The notes beneath the pieces were generated by a model that saw only the letters and a program-made list of their open reading frames with translations, was not told the DNA's origin and made no database searches. The position numbers and the translations under genes are program-made. This document shows positions 43,967-55,290 of a DNA stretch of 64,000 nucleotides, in pieces. The stretch is taken from the NCBI GenBank assembly GCA_029448655.1, contig JACCLO010000003.1, positions 1,674,001-1,738,000 on the forward strand, written 5' to 3'. Source of the DNA: Wolfiporia cocos (taxonomy: Eukaryota > Basidiomycota > Agaricomycetes > Polyporales > Phaeolaceae). Numbering within the stretch: the stretch's first letter is position 1; every line of letters begins with the position of its first letter.

Positions 43967-45702
43967 GCTTTGATAGTCCGTCTCCTCGCTTTCACACAGG
44001 GTAGCCTTGTGTTGTATTTGAAAAGCACACTGTACAATTCCTATACTGATCTGGCTCGTATTTATGCGCAAGCGCGAAGTTGTACATACCGACCTCCGTA
44101 AGCGCTGTTGGAATATTCTTGCATATGCACCAAACTCTATGCTTTGTCAGTCTCCCGACCCTGACGTGTCGACACCGATTCGGCGGCGCATGCGCGTCGA
44201 CACGGTCGTGACATGCATGAGAGAATGGCTCGCGATGCACAGGTGGGCCCGGTGGCCGGGAAAGTGAGGAGCCAGTGTCGACAATCGTGGTCGGAATTTA
44301 GAGTCTTTGCGACCACGATAGAGGGCCGGATGCGAAGCTGGCTGGGGAGCGAAATTTTCAGGTCTAAAACTCAGGAAGAGCTCATATGTTCGCGCAGATC
44401 AACTCTCACAGGTCATTACTCCTGGCATTTCGCCACTTTGCGCGAGACATATGAGCCGATATCATGGGTTACTCTTCTTTCACGGCCAAGTAGATAGTTC
44501 AAAGTACATCAAATCTAAATAGATCATCGAGAATTTTCAGCGGTTACCGTCAGCCAAGTTTAGTTTACGGTGGATTCGGATGGATGCCTGTTGGAAAATG
44601 TGCTACTAGCATGGAGTTACGGAGACAGAGACATCTCTAGCTATGTTTCACTTCTGATGACTGCTTCTGCAGAGTACGCAGTCTTGCTGCTGAGCTTACT
44701 TACCATCATTGAAGAATCGCCACCTAGTGTACATCCTAGAATGCCAGATTGTTGCGATTTGCGGTCGGCATGGCGGCGCGATGGCGGAGGGGCGGCGCGG
44801 GTGGGCTTTCGGTACCGAGTAGGGCAGATTGAATCATCCGAAAGTGTATATGTGCTGGGTGCGCGTATCTGGATGCACCGCCGTTTTGCAGCTGATGACT
44901 CCCATCTACATTGTCCCGCCCCGGACCGGTGAGACCCTCTTGCCTTATTTGGAAGTAGTGGCGTGACTCTGCCGCCCGCCCGGTCGCGCAGGGCATCTCG
45001 TCTCCGCCAGATCGGTGCCCGATTGTTTCAAGTCTCAACGAAGATTGCCGCGGCATGTAACAGCCGGTATGTCCGTGCATGGGCGACAGTGTGGTCCTGT
45101 GGGAGCTCCAGCCGCCCTTGAGGCCCTCAGCTCATTTTCTGAGGCGTACAGCGCGATATCAGACCCCCTGAACCTCGTAAAACCGCAGCATACCATCCTA
45201 CACTCTCCGGGCAGAGCTGTGTGGGCGGAGGACGAAGACAGCGCGTAGCTTCACCCGACTCGGCCTCGAGAGGCAATCTGGCGCGCGATCTGGTGGCTGT
45301 GCAGGCAGCCTTCTATGGCAATCTGGCGCCTAATCCATTCTCTCACGGTTCGAATTCCAACACGCGTGACTACTCATCACAAACGACCGAAACCCGCACT
45401 TCTGCCTGTAAGGTCTTGGACTTGAGCTTAGGCTCTATGCTTTCTGCAGGGACTACCGCGATGGACGTCAGTGCGTCAAGCACGTTATCCTGACAGACGA
45501 TGTTGTGGACCATTCCGTGACAATGTGCATAATTGTTGTTTGGGAATGATGCCAACGGAGTGTCGTATCTCAGGGAACCAAATCCATGTACTGCTTGCTG
45601 TGCCAACACAATGCAGCGTCTATGAATAACCGTCGAATTGAAGCCACTGTGCGAGATACTAGTACATGTAATACAAACAACGCATCCTTCCCCTAAAGTC
45701 TC
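43967..45702. other. Convergent intergenic region, no gene seen
   Basis: About 1.7 kb. ORFs up to 120 codons lack coding signs. A 9-bp inverted repeat, CGTGTCGAC (44165-44173) and GTCGACACG (44196-44204), is present. Confidence 0.5.
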
Positions 45703-46308
45703 TCAATCTTCTTGATACCACGCGTTGAACGCGTCTTCCATAACCTCCTGCAAGCGTTCGAGAGAGTTCCAGCTCCCGACCTGCGACTCGGGCAGGCTTT
45801 TCAGACGCTGGAGTGCGCGCAGCACCCAGAGATGGCCAGTGTCTTCGTCGCGTGCCGGGAGCGGCACAGTCGACAGGGCTTCGCTGACCGCAGGCAAAGC
45901 AGATTGGCAGATCAAGCCGACGAGCTTGGAGCCCTCGAAGCGGCAGGAGCGCCCCCACATCTCGTCGGGGACGCTGACGAACGTCCACGACCCGCCGTCT
46001 TTGTGCACGTGGAACGTCGGCCCCCGCTCTGTGCGCGGCGCGAACGCAGACGTCTGCACGCAGATTTTCCAGATACGGGGGAGTTCCGCGTCCCGGGGGT
46101 CGAAGAACTGCGCGACGAAGACGGAGTAGCGCTCGACGAGCTCTGTCTTGACAGGCACTGGACAAGGCGGTTCGACACATAAGCACGCGGCCGCAGGCAC
46201 GTCCAGCGCAGACGTACTTTTTGGCAAATGTGGCGTAGATAGTCTGTGAGATGAATGGATGCTCGCTCGCTCAATTCGCTCAACTAGAAGGCAAGCTTGA
46301 GTTAGCAT
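45703..46308 (-). CDS. Small fungal protein of the HW/NCQxW family, divergent paralogue 3
   Basis: The frame ends at 45703 and is open upstream; I start it at ATG 46308 (201 residues). The start is uncertain, because an acceptor-like site near CPVPVK suggests a missed intron and a different first exon. The core YSVFVAQFFDP, then RIWKICVQT, then TFHVHKDGGSW matches paralogue 2 (YHVYVAQY, HWEICIRT, IFHVQGH) in order and spacing. At the C-terminal signature, however, it reads DTGHLWVLRALQRL instead of WNCQNWVFEAIGDL, so the Cys and Gln are missing. It could therefore be an inactive or diverged member. Confidence 0.6.
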   Translation of the reverse strand: MLTQACLLVERIERASIHSSHRLSTPHLPKSTSALDVPAAACLCVEPPCPVPVKTELVERYSVFVAQFFDPRDAELPRIWKICVQTSAFAPRTERGPTFHVHKDGGSWTFVSVPDEMWGRSCRFEGSKLVGLICQSALPAVSEALSTVPLPARDEDTGHLWVLRALQRLKSLPESQVGSWNSLERLQEVMEDAFNAWYQED

Positions 46309-47659
46309 AGGCACCTAACAGCCAGTGCATCTCGACAGCACATACCTGTGTCAAACACGAACGCAAGATGGGGCTTCTGGCAACACAGGCTCGCATTTCC
46401 AACGACCCACCAACTTAAGTGCATCCCCGGACGCTCACCGAAGCCGCCCTAGCGGCCAGACGTTCAAGCGCGAACGCACACCGCGTACCTCGCGGCCACT
46501 CGCAGATCCCCGCGCGCAGGACCACCATCGCACGCCCAGACCGCGCGTAGGCGCCCGCACCGGACAAGGATCACCCTGGGGCTTCTGCGAGAACACGCAC
46601 ACGCGCCGAAGGGGGCACTGATCGCGCGCGGGCCTGTCCCAGGTGCCCTGCGCGCTAGACGGCGCCTCGAGGCGCGGGGGCCTTCCTTCTGCGCTGTCTT
46701 CCATTCCGTTGTGCGCCCTCCGCGAGCAGCGCGCGGCCCCCGCCCCTCGCCGCCTGCCGTTGCGCCTGCCCTCTGCCCCGCGCCCGCAGGGTTTCCGTGC
46801 CCCTCAGGATGCAGCGATGGGCAGAGGGCAGGCACAACGGCGGGCTCCTACTCAGCTTGAAGCGAGCGACGGTGCAGTGGCAGCTGGTGCTCTCTGTTGC
46901 GCACGGGCCCCGATCTCGATATGCTTCCGCGCGCACCGCGGCGACTATGCGAAAGCCCGGCGTGAACGGCCCTCTGAGGCCCGCCGTAGCAACTGAAGGC
47001 GTCACGAGGTGGACGTGCCCCCTGCACCTACTCTGATAATTGCTGGCACCCAGCCATTGGTGGAATTTCGCTTTCCAGAGCGCCCCGTCCTTCCGTTTGG
47101 ACCTTAGAGGTCGTGAAGCGGGTGAAGATGGTCGCAGATGAACTGGATGCCCCGCTTGCTTGCTCGTTCTTCCGAAAGCCTAGCGCCCATCGGTAAGCCG
47201 AGTGCCCTCCCCAGGCTCCTGCCTGCGGCCACCCATCAGCGTGTTTATCACATGAGCGATATGGCCATATCGGGCGTACTGGGGTGCGCTGCTGGTGCGC
47301 TGCCATGAGGATCTAGCGCGGGGTGCTGAGTTTTTCCTCGTTTTCCTCCTCTGGTGCGTGGGAAGCGGACGAAATAACGGGATGTCTGCTCAGTCCGCGA
47401 CACGAGCAGGGTCTAAAGGCTGCGCATGGGCTCATTGCCTCCGAGCGCAGTCACCTGGCAGGCTGTGATGGACTCTGTGAAGACCTGCTCACGAGCTAGG
47501 GCTAGTCAGTTCCATGGAACAGTCGTTGGTGGGTCCGCACTGGCTTCTGCGAACTCCCACTCGCTACGTGAATCGCGCATAGTTTGAGGGGGACTCAATG
47601 CGAGCAGTGTGTTATGCGCCACCCTGTGCGGGCACGAATGAATTTCCGTGAAGCGGTGG
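46309..47659. other. GC-rich gene-free stretch
   Basis: About 1.35 kb; the part 46400-47000 is markedly GC-rich on both strands, producing many overlapping ORFs rich in Arg, Ala and Pro that look non-coding. It contains a perfect 14-bp palindrome, gcgcctcgaggcgc (46662-46675), and the long hairpin at 46757-46840. Confidence 0.5.
46757..46840. repeat. Long hairpin: 22-bp stem, 40-nt loop
   Basis: The arms 46757-46778 (starting ccgttgcgcctgcc) and 46819-46840 (ending ggcacaacgg) pair at 21 of 22 positions around a 40-nt loop. It lies in GC-rich DNA without a gene. The stem is far longer than expected by chance. Confidence 0.85.
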
Positions 47660-49593
47660 TTACAACGAACTCAGCGTCGCCAGCAGCCCCTTCCACATGA
47701 ACGCGCGCGCGTTACCCCCCGCCTCACTGTACTTCGCCATGAACAGCTCGTCGTTCGGCTCTGCATCGCGGCGTCAGCACCCGGGTCCACGAGACGGTCA
47801 TCCCACGTACTCGGTAGCAGCTCGTGCGAGTCCCCGCTCCGCGCCTCGCCCGAGTGCAGCGCCTGGTCCTCCATCCAGACCTCGAACAGCGCCGCCGCCT
47901 CGCCCACGCTGAGCTGCGCGGGCACGGCGACGTTGCGCAGGCCGGCCGCGTACTCGGCGATCTCGGGCCGGCGCGCGACGTACGGGCCCACGGGGCGGTG
48001 CTCGGGCAGGCCGAGTGCCTCGCGCAGCTCGAGCGGCATCAGGAAGCGCGTGTCTGCCGTCGACTCTGCGCCGAAGAACGCGCCGCGGGCCTGGAGATGG
48101 GGGCAGCGAGAGAGGGCGGCGTCAGTTGGCGCGGTCGGGGCACGGACGGAAAGGACGCACGAAGGTCTTCTTGCCGCTCGCGTACTCGAGGATCAGGCGC
48201 GGGATCGCCAGGTGGTGCGGCATGATCGTCCGGTAGTGAGGGTCGCGATACTTCGTCGCGCAGAAGAGCGACTGCACGTCGTCCACGGCGAGGAACACAG
48301 GGTACCTGAGCGAATCCCACTAAGTTCAGGGTCCAGTTAGTCGGTGCAGAAGGAGGACACACGTGGTCTGGCGGGAGAGTGCTTCCATCAGCGTCGGGAG
48401 AACCACAGCAGACAGTTCCTTCCTGTCGACGCCCAATCGAACCAGGTCCGCCAGAAGAGTGCCAGCGGGCACTGTACGGTCTTCTAGGACGACGTCTTCT
48501 TGCAGGGTGAGATCGTGAAGAGCAGCCGAATTGACGCTCAAGAACCGGCGCAACAGTTCATACGAATAGTCTGGTTGCAGGTATGTCCGTGTTCGGGCAT
48601 CGTAGGCGTACGCTGTCGAGGAATTCACCAAGTTCACGGCTACAGCCGATGAGTAAGAACGGTTGGACACTCGTGGCCTCCGGATTGCCGTACCTCTGGG
48701 AATGTACAGAACTATCCAATTGTTATGCACGGCATACTCAACCGCCTGCAGCAAAAGGTAGCTTTTACCGCAGCCCGACGGACCAGCTACACAGTCATAA
48801 GGCACATATTCGGCCATTTATCTCCATAACACTCACTGAGAATCAGCCGTGTGTCCTTACTGGACTTGTCCGATGCATAGTCTAGGGTGTTCACTGCAGC
48901 CAAAGTAACATCGCGTACGACGGAGCAGGGTTTTGACAGTATTCGGAACTATCGTATGATGTTCGCGACTCTGAAAGCATACAATGTGCACACGGCGCAC
49001 CTCTAGAAGCATGTTTTTCGGCACACCGTACGCACGGATGGCCTCGTTTTCCGACATGGGGAACGCCATGGCCTTTCCAACAGCATTCTCTGTGATGGCT
49101 TCCTAACAGCGAGCAATAGCTAGTAAACTTCCATATGCAAGTAAATGATTGAATGCACTGACCGGCGAAAACAACGGCAGCTTGAGTTCGACACGGTAGT
49201 CGGGTCGGAATATAGGCTCCTCGAGCTGATTGAGGTTCATGGGGAAGAAGACCTACAAGCGACCTATACCAATGTGTTCAACTTCTACACCAAAAATGAA
49301 GACTTACGCCACTCTGCTGCCCCTTCTTGGGCTTACTCCCGAGCGCCGCATCCTTCTGCTTGAGGCGGAATCCTGCGGCTACGCACCGACGCGTTCAATA
49401 CCGCGTTTCCTCTTCACTGTCAAGCCACATAGGTAGCTATTGACTTACAGCCTTTCTTCGCAGGCGCCTTTGCCTTCTGCGCGTAGCTTCGGATCTGGCG
49501 GGAGCCAATGCACAGCGGTGAGGAGCTCCAGGACGTGCTTGCAAGAGTCTCCGCGACGAGACGGCCAGACCTGACAAGTACTGCGCCAGACAT
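47660..49593 (-). CDS. DAP3: Mitochondrial ribosomal small-subunit GTPase mS29 (DAP3/RSM23)
   Basis: Ten exons: 49593-49449, 49378-49308, 49252-49163, 49102-49001, 48948-48837, 48786-48694, 48639-48363, 48305-48161, 48090-47811 and 47760-47660. They total 471 residues. The N-terminus (MSGAVLVRSGRLVAETLAS, then SRQIRSYAQKAK) is a typical mitochondrial presequence. The P-loop TGPSGCGKSYLLLQAVEYA at about 173-190 and the Walker B-like VFLAVDDVQSLF identify the DAP3 P-loop domain. The C-terminus (GGNARAFMWKGLLATLSSL) also fits. The protein is a structural GTP-binding subunit of the mitoribosome small subunit. For the first acceptor, only the GTGCGTAG site avoids a stop, and for the intron before YPVF the downstream acceptor restores the conserved reading. 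Confidence 0.92.
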
Positions 49594-50528
49594 TCTGAGG
49601 CTAGCGTAAAGGAAAGCCGTAGCAGTACCGGTCCAGGATGTGTGGCAGTAAGTTACCCTTCAGACGGTGAAAGCGGAAATCATGTTAGACGCTTGACAGA
49701 TTCGAGAGATCACGTGATCGACATACGCGCCACAAGCCACAGGTCGCTGCACTGTGGCTTCATGATGCAGATCTTGAACGGGTAACGAGCGCGGAGCAGT
49801 AAAGCGGGTTCATAGTTCCAATTTTACCTCAATACAACTCGTACTTAGTCATTTGAGGCTGGATTGTTCATCGTGATGGAGAATCATTGTACAAACCAGG
49901 TCCTCAGCTTCTGCCGCAATTCTAATATCAAATTCGGAGGAGGATACGAGCGTACGGAGACAGAAGAGCAGGGTACGATCCAAGCACATCTATCGAGTAG
50001 AGTATATACTGCTGTTCCTAACCCAGTGTGCGCGCCCTCTCCTTTGTCTTCCGGACATTCCGCCGACTTATTTTATAACACTAGTCATTTTGGCAATGAG
50101 ACTCGGAGGTAATAGCATTATCACGGCGCTGGATAATCACTCTTACCAGTTTGTTAGTCAATGTACCTCTCTCTGCAATTGCGCGCCGAGGCCGTCATGA
50201 AACAAGCTCTCTCTCGAAAGAAATGGGCTTTGAAGACAGATCCGTTCCGGAGTTCAAGATATTTACAGTACTTCTCCCTTGCATGGATAGTGAGGCGGAG
50301 TCCTTAACAGCAGTTCCGCACAGGCCGGTCTGCGTCTTTTTTCCGCGAAGTTCCTTGATGAGACAGTCGGTCTTGATGAGCAAAGTCCTACCCGATGGGG
50401 CTGGTTTTTCCACCGCGTGAGCCACTGCTCGGCTGCTGTAGCACGCCAGACCTGAAAAGGCGCAATAGGTATGCGATGAATTTCCATTTGTCAAACAGTA
50501 CGAAGATGCATGGCCTGTGGAGGTGTAC
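49594..50528. other. Divergent intergenic region
   Basis: About 930 bases between DAP3 and the next plus-strand gene. ORFs here look like shadows; no repeat recognised. Confidence 0.5.
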
Positions 50529-51345
50529 ATGTACAAATGGCTCGGTGGTACGAGCTGGCAGTACAAGAAGCGAAAGCGCGAAGAAGACAGAGAGGCGAAC
50601 CGCGAATCACGACGCCGGAGACTCGATAGCACAACGGAGTCTGCAGCTAATGTTGAAGATACTGATCAGGTAGGCAAGGTTCGCGCGATTTGTTGCGATA
50701 ATACTCACGCGTCCCATGTAGCCTGCACCTCCTACGATGTCTCATTTGTCCCAATCGGTACGCACTGTGAGGAAACCGCTCCTCCCATTGCCGAGACATA
50801 AGGCAAGCATCGTTTGGTGTCATAGCAGGTGATATGCGAACTAACCCTATCGCGATGAGCCTGCTCCATCAAGCACAGACGGAAGCCAAAACGGCGGCAT
50901 TGTAAGATCACTTGTCATCATACTCTTGAGACGGACTGATGAGTTGCAGCACTGCCCAGAATCTACAGCCACGTTCTCCGTGACCAGACCAGTTGTGCCG
51001 AACGAGGAGCCTGTCACTTTGAAGTCTGGTCCGGAATCCAAGACCTATCCTGAGGTCGAATGTTTCCTCAGATCACTTGAGCCCAAGTTGGAGGGTCTGG
51101 TACCGAACTTCGTCAACGCTGGTATCGTCGATGACGCCTGTATAATGACCCTCGCCAGGCTTCCCGATGTTGAGAAGGACCTGCTATTGAAGAACGACGT
51201 GCGGCTGAACGCACTTCAACTCCGGATAGTGCGCGTTGCGTTGGCTCGAAAAGTCGCACTGCTTGAGTACGTGGAGGCATGTCTATCGAGACTACTTGAG
51301 CCTGCTCACTGTTTCATTGCCAGTGCGATGAAGGCTGCTTCATGA
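50529..51345 (+). CDS. Putative protein with a C-terminal SAM-like domain
   Basis: A workable model is exons 50529-50669, 50722-50757 and 50860-51345, giving 220 residues. The start MYKWLGGTSWQYKKRKREED is strongly basic. The last exon contains PEVECFLRSLEPKLEGLVPN followed by VDDACIMTLARLPDVEKDLL and ALQLRIVRVALA. This has the helix pattern of SAM-like domains found in many Agaricomycete proteins. The second intron (50758-50859, 102 nt) is the weakest part: shorter alternatives lead to stops, and a run of hydrophobic residues after it may be another unspliced segment. Function unknown. Confidence 0.45.
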
Positions 51346-51619
51346 TTGAGGTGTTTGCCGTGATTGAGATCAGACCACGGTGGTCACACAATACGATAGT
51401 GTCTGTTGATGTCGTGGTCGTATCATGATCTTTCGGGACGTCGCTGTAGAGGATCGTGCTCAGGCAAAGATGCAGAATTTCGAGTTCCGCGGCACCCGAC
51501 AGGTACCCGGCAATAGGCGCTAATGTACTGCTACGTTGGACACGGCCATATCCCTGACTTACACACTCCCCCGTACTCGGCTCACGACAGTTCCCAGCTC
51601 TAATCTTCTTGCATCAACA
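51346..51619 (+). other. Short intergenic region
   Basis: About 270 bases of promoter and leader for the next gene; no start codon that fits better than 51620. Confidence 0.5.
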
Positions 51620-52978
51620 ATGGGATCATCGCAAAGCATTGTCTCTGGGACTGGCATAGCAGCTGTCCTCGCCGCAGGAGCCGTGGCGGTCGCGTACAGC
51701 TACACCACCTCGCATCACGCAGACTCCCCAGCTCCCGCACCGCCCCCACCGAGCAGCTCGAAGTCCGATGAGAAGAAGAAGAAACAAGGCAGCGCAGACG
51801 CATCCCCTTCGCAACCGCAACCCGCCGCGGCGAACCCGACCGTCGTCCCCTTCCCGCAAGTGGTCCCGGGGGACTTCGACGCCCCCTCCGAGGCGCGGGA
51901 CTCCGAGCAACCCGCCCGCCCCAAGGCGAGCAAGGCGAAGAAGAAGAAGGCGAAGAAGGCGGGCACGCCGGGCCCCGCGACGCCGCGGCCCGCGCCGGAC
52001 GACTCGCTCTCCGAGTCGTCTGCCACCGCGCCCGAGTCCCGCAGCGCCCCCGCGCAGGCGCGTCCGACCCCGTCGAAGACGAGGAAGGGCTCGACTCCGA
52101 AGCCCCAGCCGCAGGACACGGACGGCTCGTGGACGCGCGTTGACTCGAAAAAGCGGACACCCGCCCAGCAGCAGCAGCAGCCACCGGCAGGGACAACAGC
52201 CAGCGATGCTGGGGTCACCACCACGTCTCTCACGGGGACGTCCTCGCCCACTGCGGGCATGACAGAGTCAGAGGCGTCGGCGGGGCCGAGCGTGGAGACG
52301 TCGTCTGCGCCAGAGAACCGGCGAACACTCGCAGAGAAGTTGCTGCCCAAACCCCGCAAGACGGGTGTGGACGAGTACGTGTGCTTTCCGTTCCCCTGCC
52401 GCTTACACGCTCAGACCGTGCACCAGCATGCTGGAAACGCCAGACTACCCGACGCTGTCGCGCGTGATGCGGATCCAGCCTGGACCTAATGACAAGCCCG
52501 CGGCGGGATTCTCATGGGGCGACTACGAGGACGTAGACGACCCGCGGGCGACCGCGGACGATGCAGACGGCGAAGACGACGGAGGGTGGGGCGTCGTCAA
52601 AGGCCGAAGTCGTTCGAGTGAGCATTGTCTGCCCCTCTACTCTCCGTCAATCCTGCTCATCCATGACTTCACTCACTAGAAGCGCAGAAGCAAGCTCCTG
52701 AGGCTCAGAACCAAACTTCTGAGACGCAGAAGCACACCCATGAGACGCAGAGTGCGCCTGAGACCATGACGAAGAAGCAGCGCCAGAACGCGGCCAAGCG
52801 CGAGGCGGCGAAGACGGCGAAGGCCGAGGCCGAGGCGGATCGGCAGGTGCGGCTTGCGAAGCATAAGCGTGAGCTCGAGCGGGTCAAGATTGCGGAACAG
52901 TACAGCAGGCCGAGTCGGGCGACCAGCGGGGGCATGACAGCCTACGTCGACGAGAACGGCAATCTCGTGTGGAAGTGA
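51620..52978 (+). CDS. N-terminally membrane-anchored, Lys/Pro-rich protein
   Basis: Exons 51620-52374, 52415-52617 and 52680-52978 give 418 residues. The first intron is short (40 nt) but restores frame exactly. A single hydrophobic helix (IVSGTGIAAVLAAGAVAVAY) follows a short MGSSQS N-terminus, so the protein is probably a signal-anchored membrane protein. A Lys-rich block (KASKAKKKKAKKAG) and a long Pro/Ser/Thr-rich linker follow. Near the C-terminus are TPDYPTLSRVMRIQP, GFSWGDYEDVDD, a charged helix (NAAKREAAKTAKAEAEADRQ) and the ending YVDENGNLVWK. The C-terminal half looks conserved, but I cannot name the family. The start at 51620 is chosen because the in-frame upstream extension has no ATG. 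Confidence 0.75.
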
Positions 52979-53152
52979 CGACGACGACATACACCCAGTC
53001 CCAGCCGAAACGCGTTTCATTTGCTTTCTAGAACATGTGTGTACATTGTAGGACGGCGGGTTATGCAGACGGACATATGCCAGGAAAGCGGCAGCCCATA
53101 TCATATCTACTTTCTGTGCTCGCCAAGCTTTTTCCACTGACAGTTTTTATAC

Positions 53153-54803
53153 CTAACTCCTGTAGTCACCGTTGATTCTGACGTATTCCTGTGGCGCATT
53201 ACCATCGGTCAGCTCGCCTATGCGTGCACAGATAAATGTGGCAGCACGTACGTAGCTGAAGTCACACGTCCAGTATTTTGCGCTTTCCTTGCCGATGCCC
53301 AGCTGCACCTGGATCTCAAGATCCTCCACGCTCAAGATCTCCTTTGCGCGGACTTCATCGACGTTCTCCGGCTCGCCGTTGACCAAGAGCGGAAGAGAGG
53401 GCGAACCGTCCTGCGGGACGAAGGATACACTGACGCGGGTTGGGTCGACGGGTGTGGACAGCGGAACGGAGCCTGTCGCTGCTAGAACGCGTCCCCAGCT
53501 AGACATAATGTGCGTGAGCGTCTCAGGTTACCTCGCTGAGAAGACGAAATATGAGAAGCAGAACAGTATGTAATGCTATGGCCACTCCCGTGGAGGAATG
53601 ACCATTGTTCCGTCCTCTGGTCTAATCTGTAAACAGCAAGCAAAACACTCTACTCACTTGGCATCTTCACCGTATAATGCGGTCTTCACCAATGCAGAAG
53701 TAGAAATACGGGAAGCTATCCGGTGGGCATCTTCATATGTAGCAGCACCCTGTGAAGCGTGTTCGCCGTATGTCGGGGCGGCATGGAAGAGCGCGCACCT
53801 CAACCGAGACTGTCACGAACTTCGTCGCCCCCTCACCGTCTCTTACAACCAGCTGAGCAAGGTCGGCAGCAAAGCTGGTCAGCTCAGTCCTGAAAGCTTC
53901 GTATGCACGCGGGTCGCGCTCTTCGTCGATCTCTTCCTGCGCAGTTCCATTTGTGGCAGCCCCGTTAGCGAGTACAATGATGGTGTCATTCGTCGACATG
54001 TCCCCGTCCACGCTGATCGAGTTGAAGCTGCGGTCCACAGCGTACGTGAGCGCAGACTGCAGACTTCGCGGGGAGACGGCGGCATCAGTCATGATGCATG
54101 CGAGCAACGTCGCATGCAGCTGTCCTGAGGTCCTCGGGGGGCCCATGTCGGGATGGATCATGCCCGCGCCCTTGTCCATGCCGGCCATCCGGTACTCCTT
54201 ACCATTGACCGTGAACGTGCGCGCGCGGAGCTTCGGAAACGTGTCCGTGGTCATGAACGCCTTCGCCGCCTTCTCCCATGCCGCGAACGTCGACCCCAGA
54301 ATGCTGCTGGACGCGGAATGTGACTGGATCCCTGAGATGATGTTGGAGATGGGGAGCGTCTGGCCGATGACCCCGGTCGACATGACGAGGGTCTGAGGCT
54401 CCCCCGCCTCCGAGGGCTCGATGAGCGCGTCGGTCGCCCTGACCATCGCCCACGCGTCTTCCATGCCCTGCTTGCCGGTCACGGCGTTGGCGCAGCCGCT
54501 GTTCACGACTATCGCCCTCGCCTTCCCTCCGCTGCGGCGAAGCACCTCCTCAGAGACCACCACCGGCGCCGCCTTGAACGCGTTGCGCGTGAAGCACGCT
54601 GCCGCGGACGCGGGGGTGCTCGACAGGATCATCGCGAGATCCAGTGCGCCCGTTTTCTTGACGCCGCAGTGCACGCCGTTCAGCACGTAGCCCTTGGGGA
54701 ACGTGCCGTCGGGGATGGGCGCATGGTGGTGTGTTTTTGGCGGGGCGGGCCTTGAGGTGAAGGTCGACGAGAGCCGCTTCCACACCGCGGGCAGCCTCGA
54801 CAT
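53153..54803 (-). CDS. ARG7: Mitochondrial ornithine acetyltransferase (ArgJ/ARG7)
   Basis: Exons 54803-53799, 53749-53658 and 53498-53153 give 480 residues. The basic, Ser-rich start ([19 protein letters not shown]) suggests mitochondrial import. Landmarks: [56 protein letters not shown], the autocleavage region [10 protein letters not shown]...[11 protein letters not shown], and [15 protein letters not shown]. ArgJ proteins self-cleave at Ala-Thr in the ATLL motif to form alpha and beta chains, then recycle acetyl groups between N-acetylornithine and glutamate in arginine synthesis. Nine residues (GPPRTSGQL, 54117-54143) sit between PDM and HATLL where many homologues have none; no GT donor allows it to be an intron. 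The second intron (159 nt) is longer than usual. Confidence 0.93.
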
Positions 54804-55290
54804 GGGGGCGGTGAGAAGGATGGGGTGCGTGTTCTGGCGCGTTATATGGCTCGCAAGCGCGTTGATTGACTCACAACAAGGTATATCAGGAGTCAATGAT
54901 CATCAGGCAGCGTTTTTCACGCAATATGACTCCGCGCAACACAGTCCAATAGTATATTCCCCGCAACGACGAGCACCGGCGCAGTACAGGCAAGACACCA
55001 GCTAAGTGCAGACTGATCGACAGAACAGAAGGCAGTCGGGGAACGTAAATCGCTCTGCCACCGCTCCGTTACTCGCACCGTCGAGATCAGCGACGGCCGA
55101 GTGCAGCTCTTCGCTGCATCAGTGGTCGAAGAGCAGTTCGAGCGCAGAGCCGGTGTTTTTGTGGCAGCGCGTCTCTCCCACGCTCGCGCATACCGCATTA
55201 GGCAAGAGCAGCTTCCCACCCGCTAAGCGCTCTCGCAAACTTCGGCGGTACTCATCAAGACACTCGACATCGGGCGGGACGACACAAAAA
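54804..55290. promoter_or_regulatory. Divergent promoter region of ARG7 and eL33
   Basis: About 490 bases between the ARG7 and RPL33 start codons. A minus-strand ORF overlaps the far end but is not accepted as a gene (see rejected items). Confidence 0.4.

Noticed and set aside
44165..44204. 9-bp inverted repeat CGTGTCGAC / GTCGACACG
   Set aside because: Short and with a 22-nt loop; plausible by chance in 64 kb, with no nearby gene to regulate.
45347..45358. ggttcgaattcc, resembling a tRNA T-loop (B box)
   Set aside because: The flanking bases do not pair as a T-stem, and no acceptor stem or A box lies at the right distance. I found no tRNA gene anywhere in the window.
46435..47036. Overlapping ORFs on both strands in the GC-rich island
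   Set aside because: They are rich in Arg, Ala and Pro in all frames, as GC-rich non-coding DNA gives, and none has a family resemblance or splice signals.
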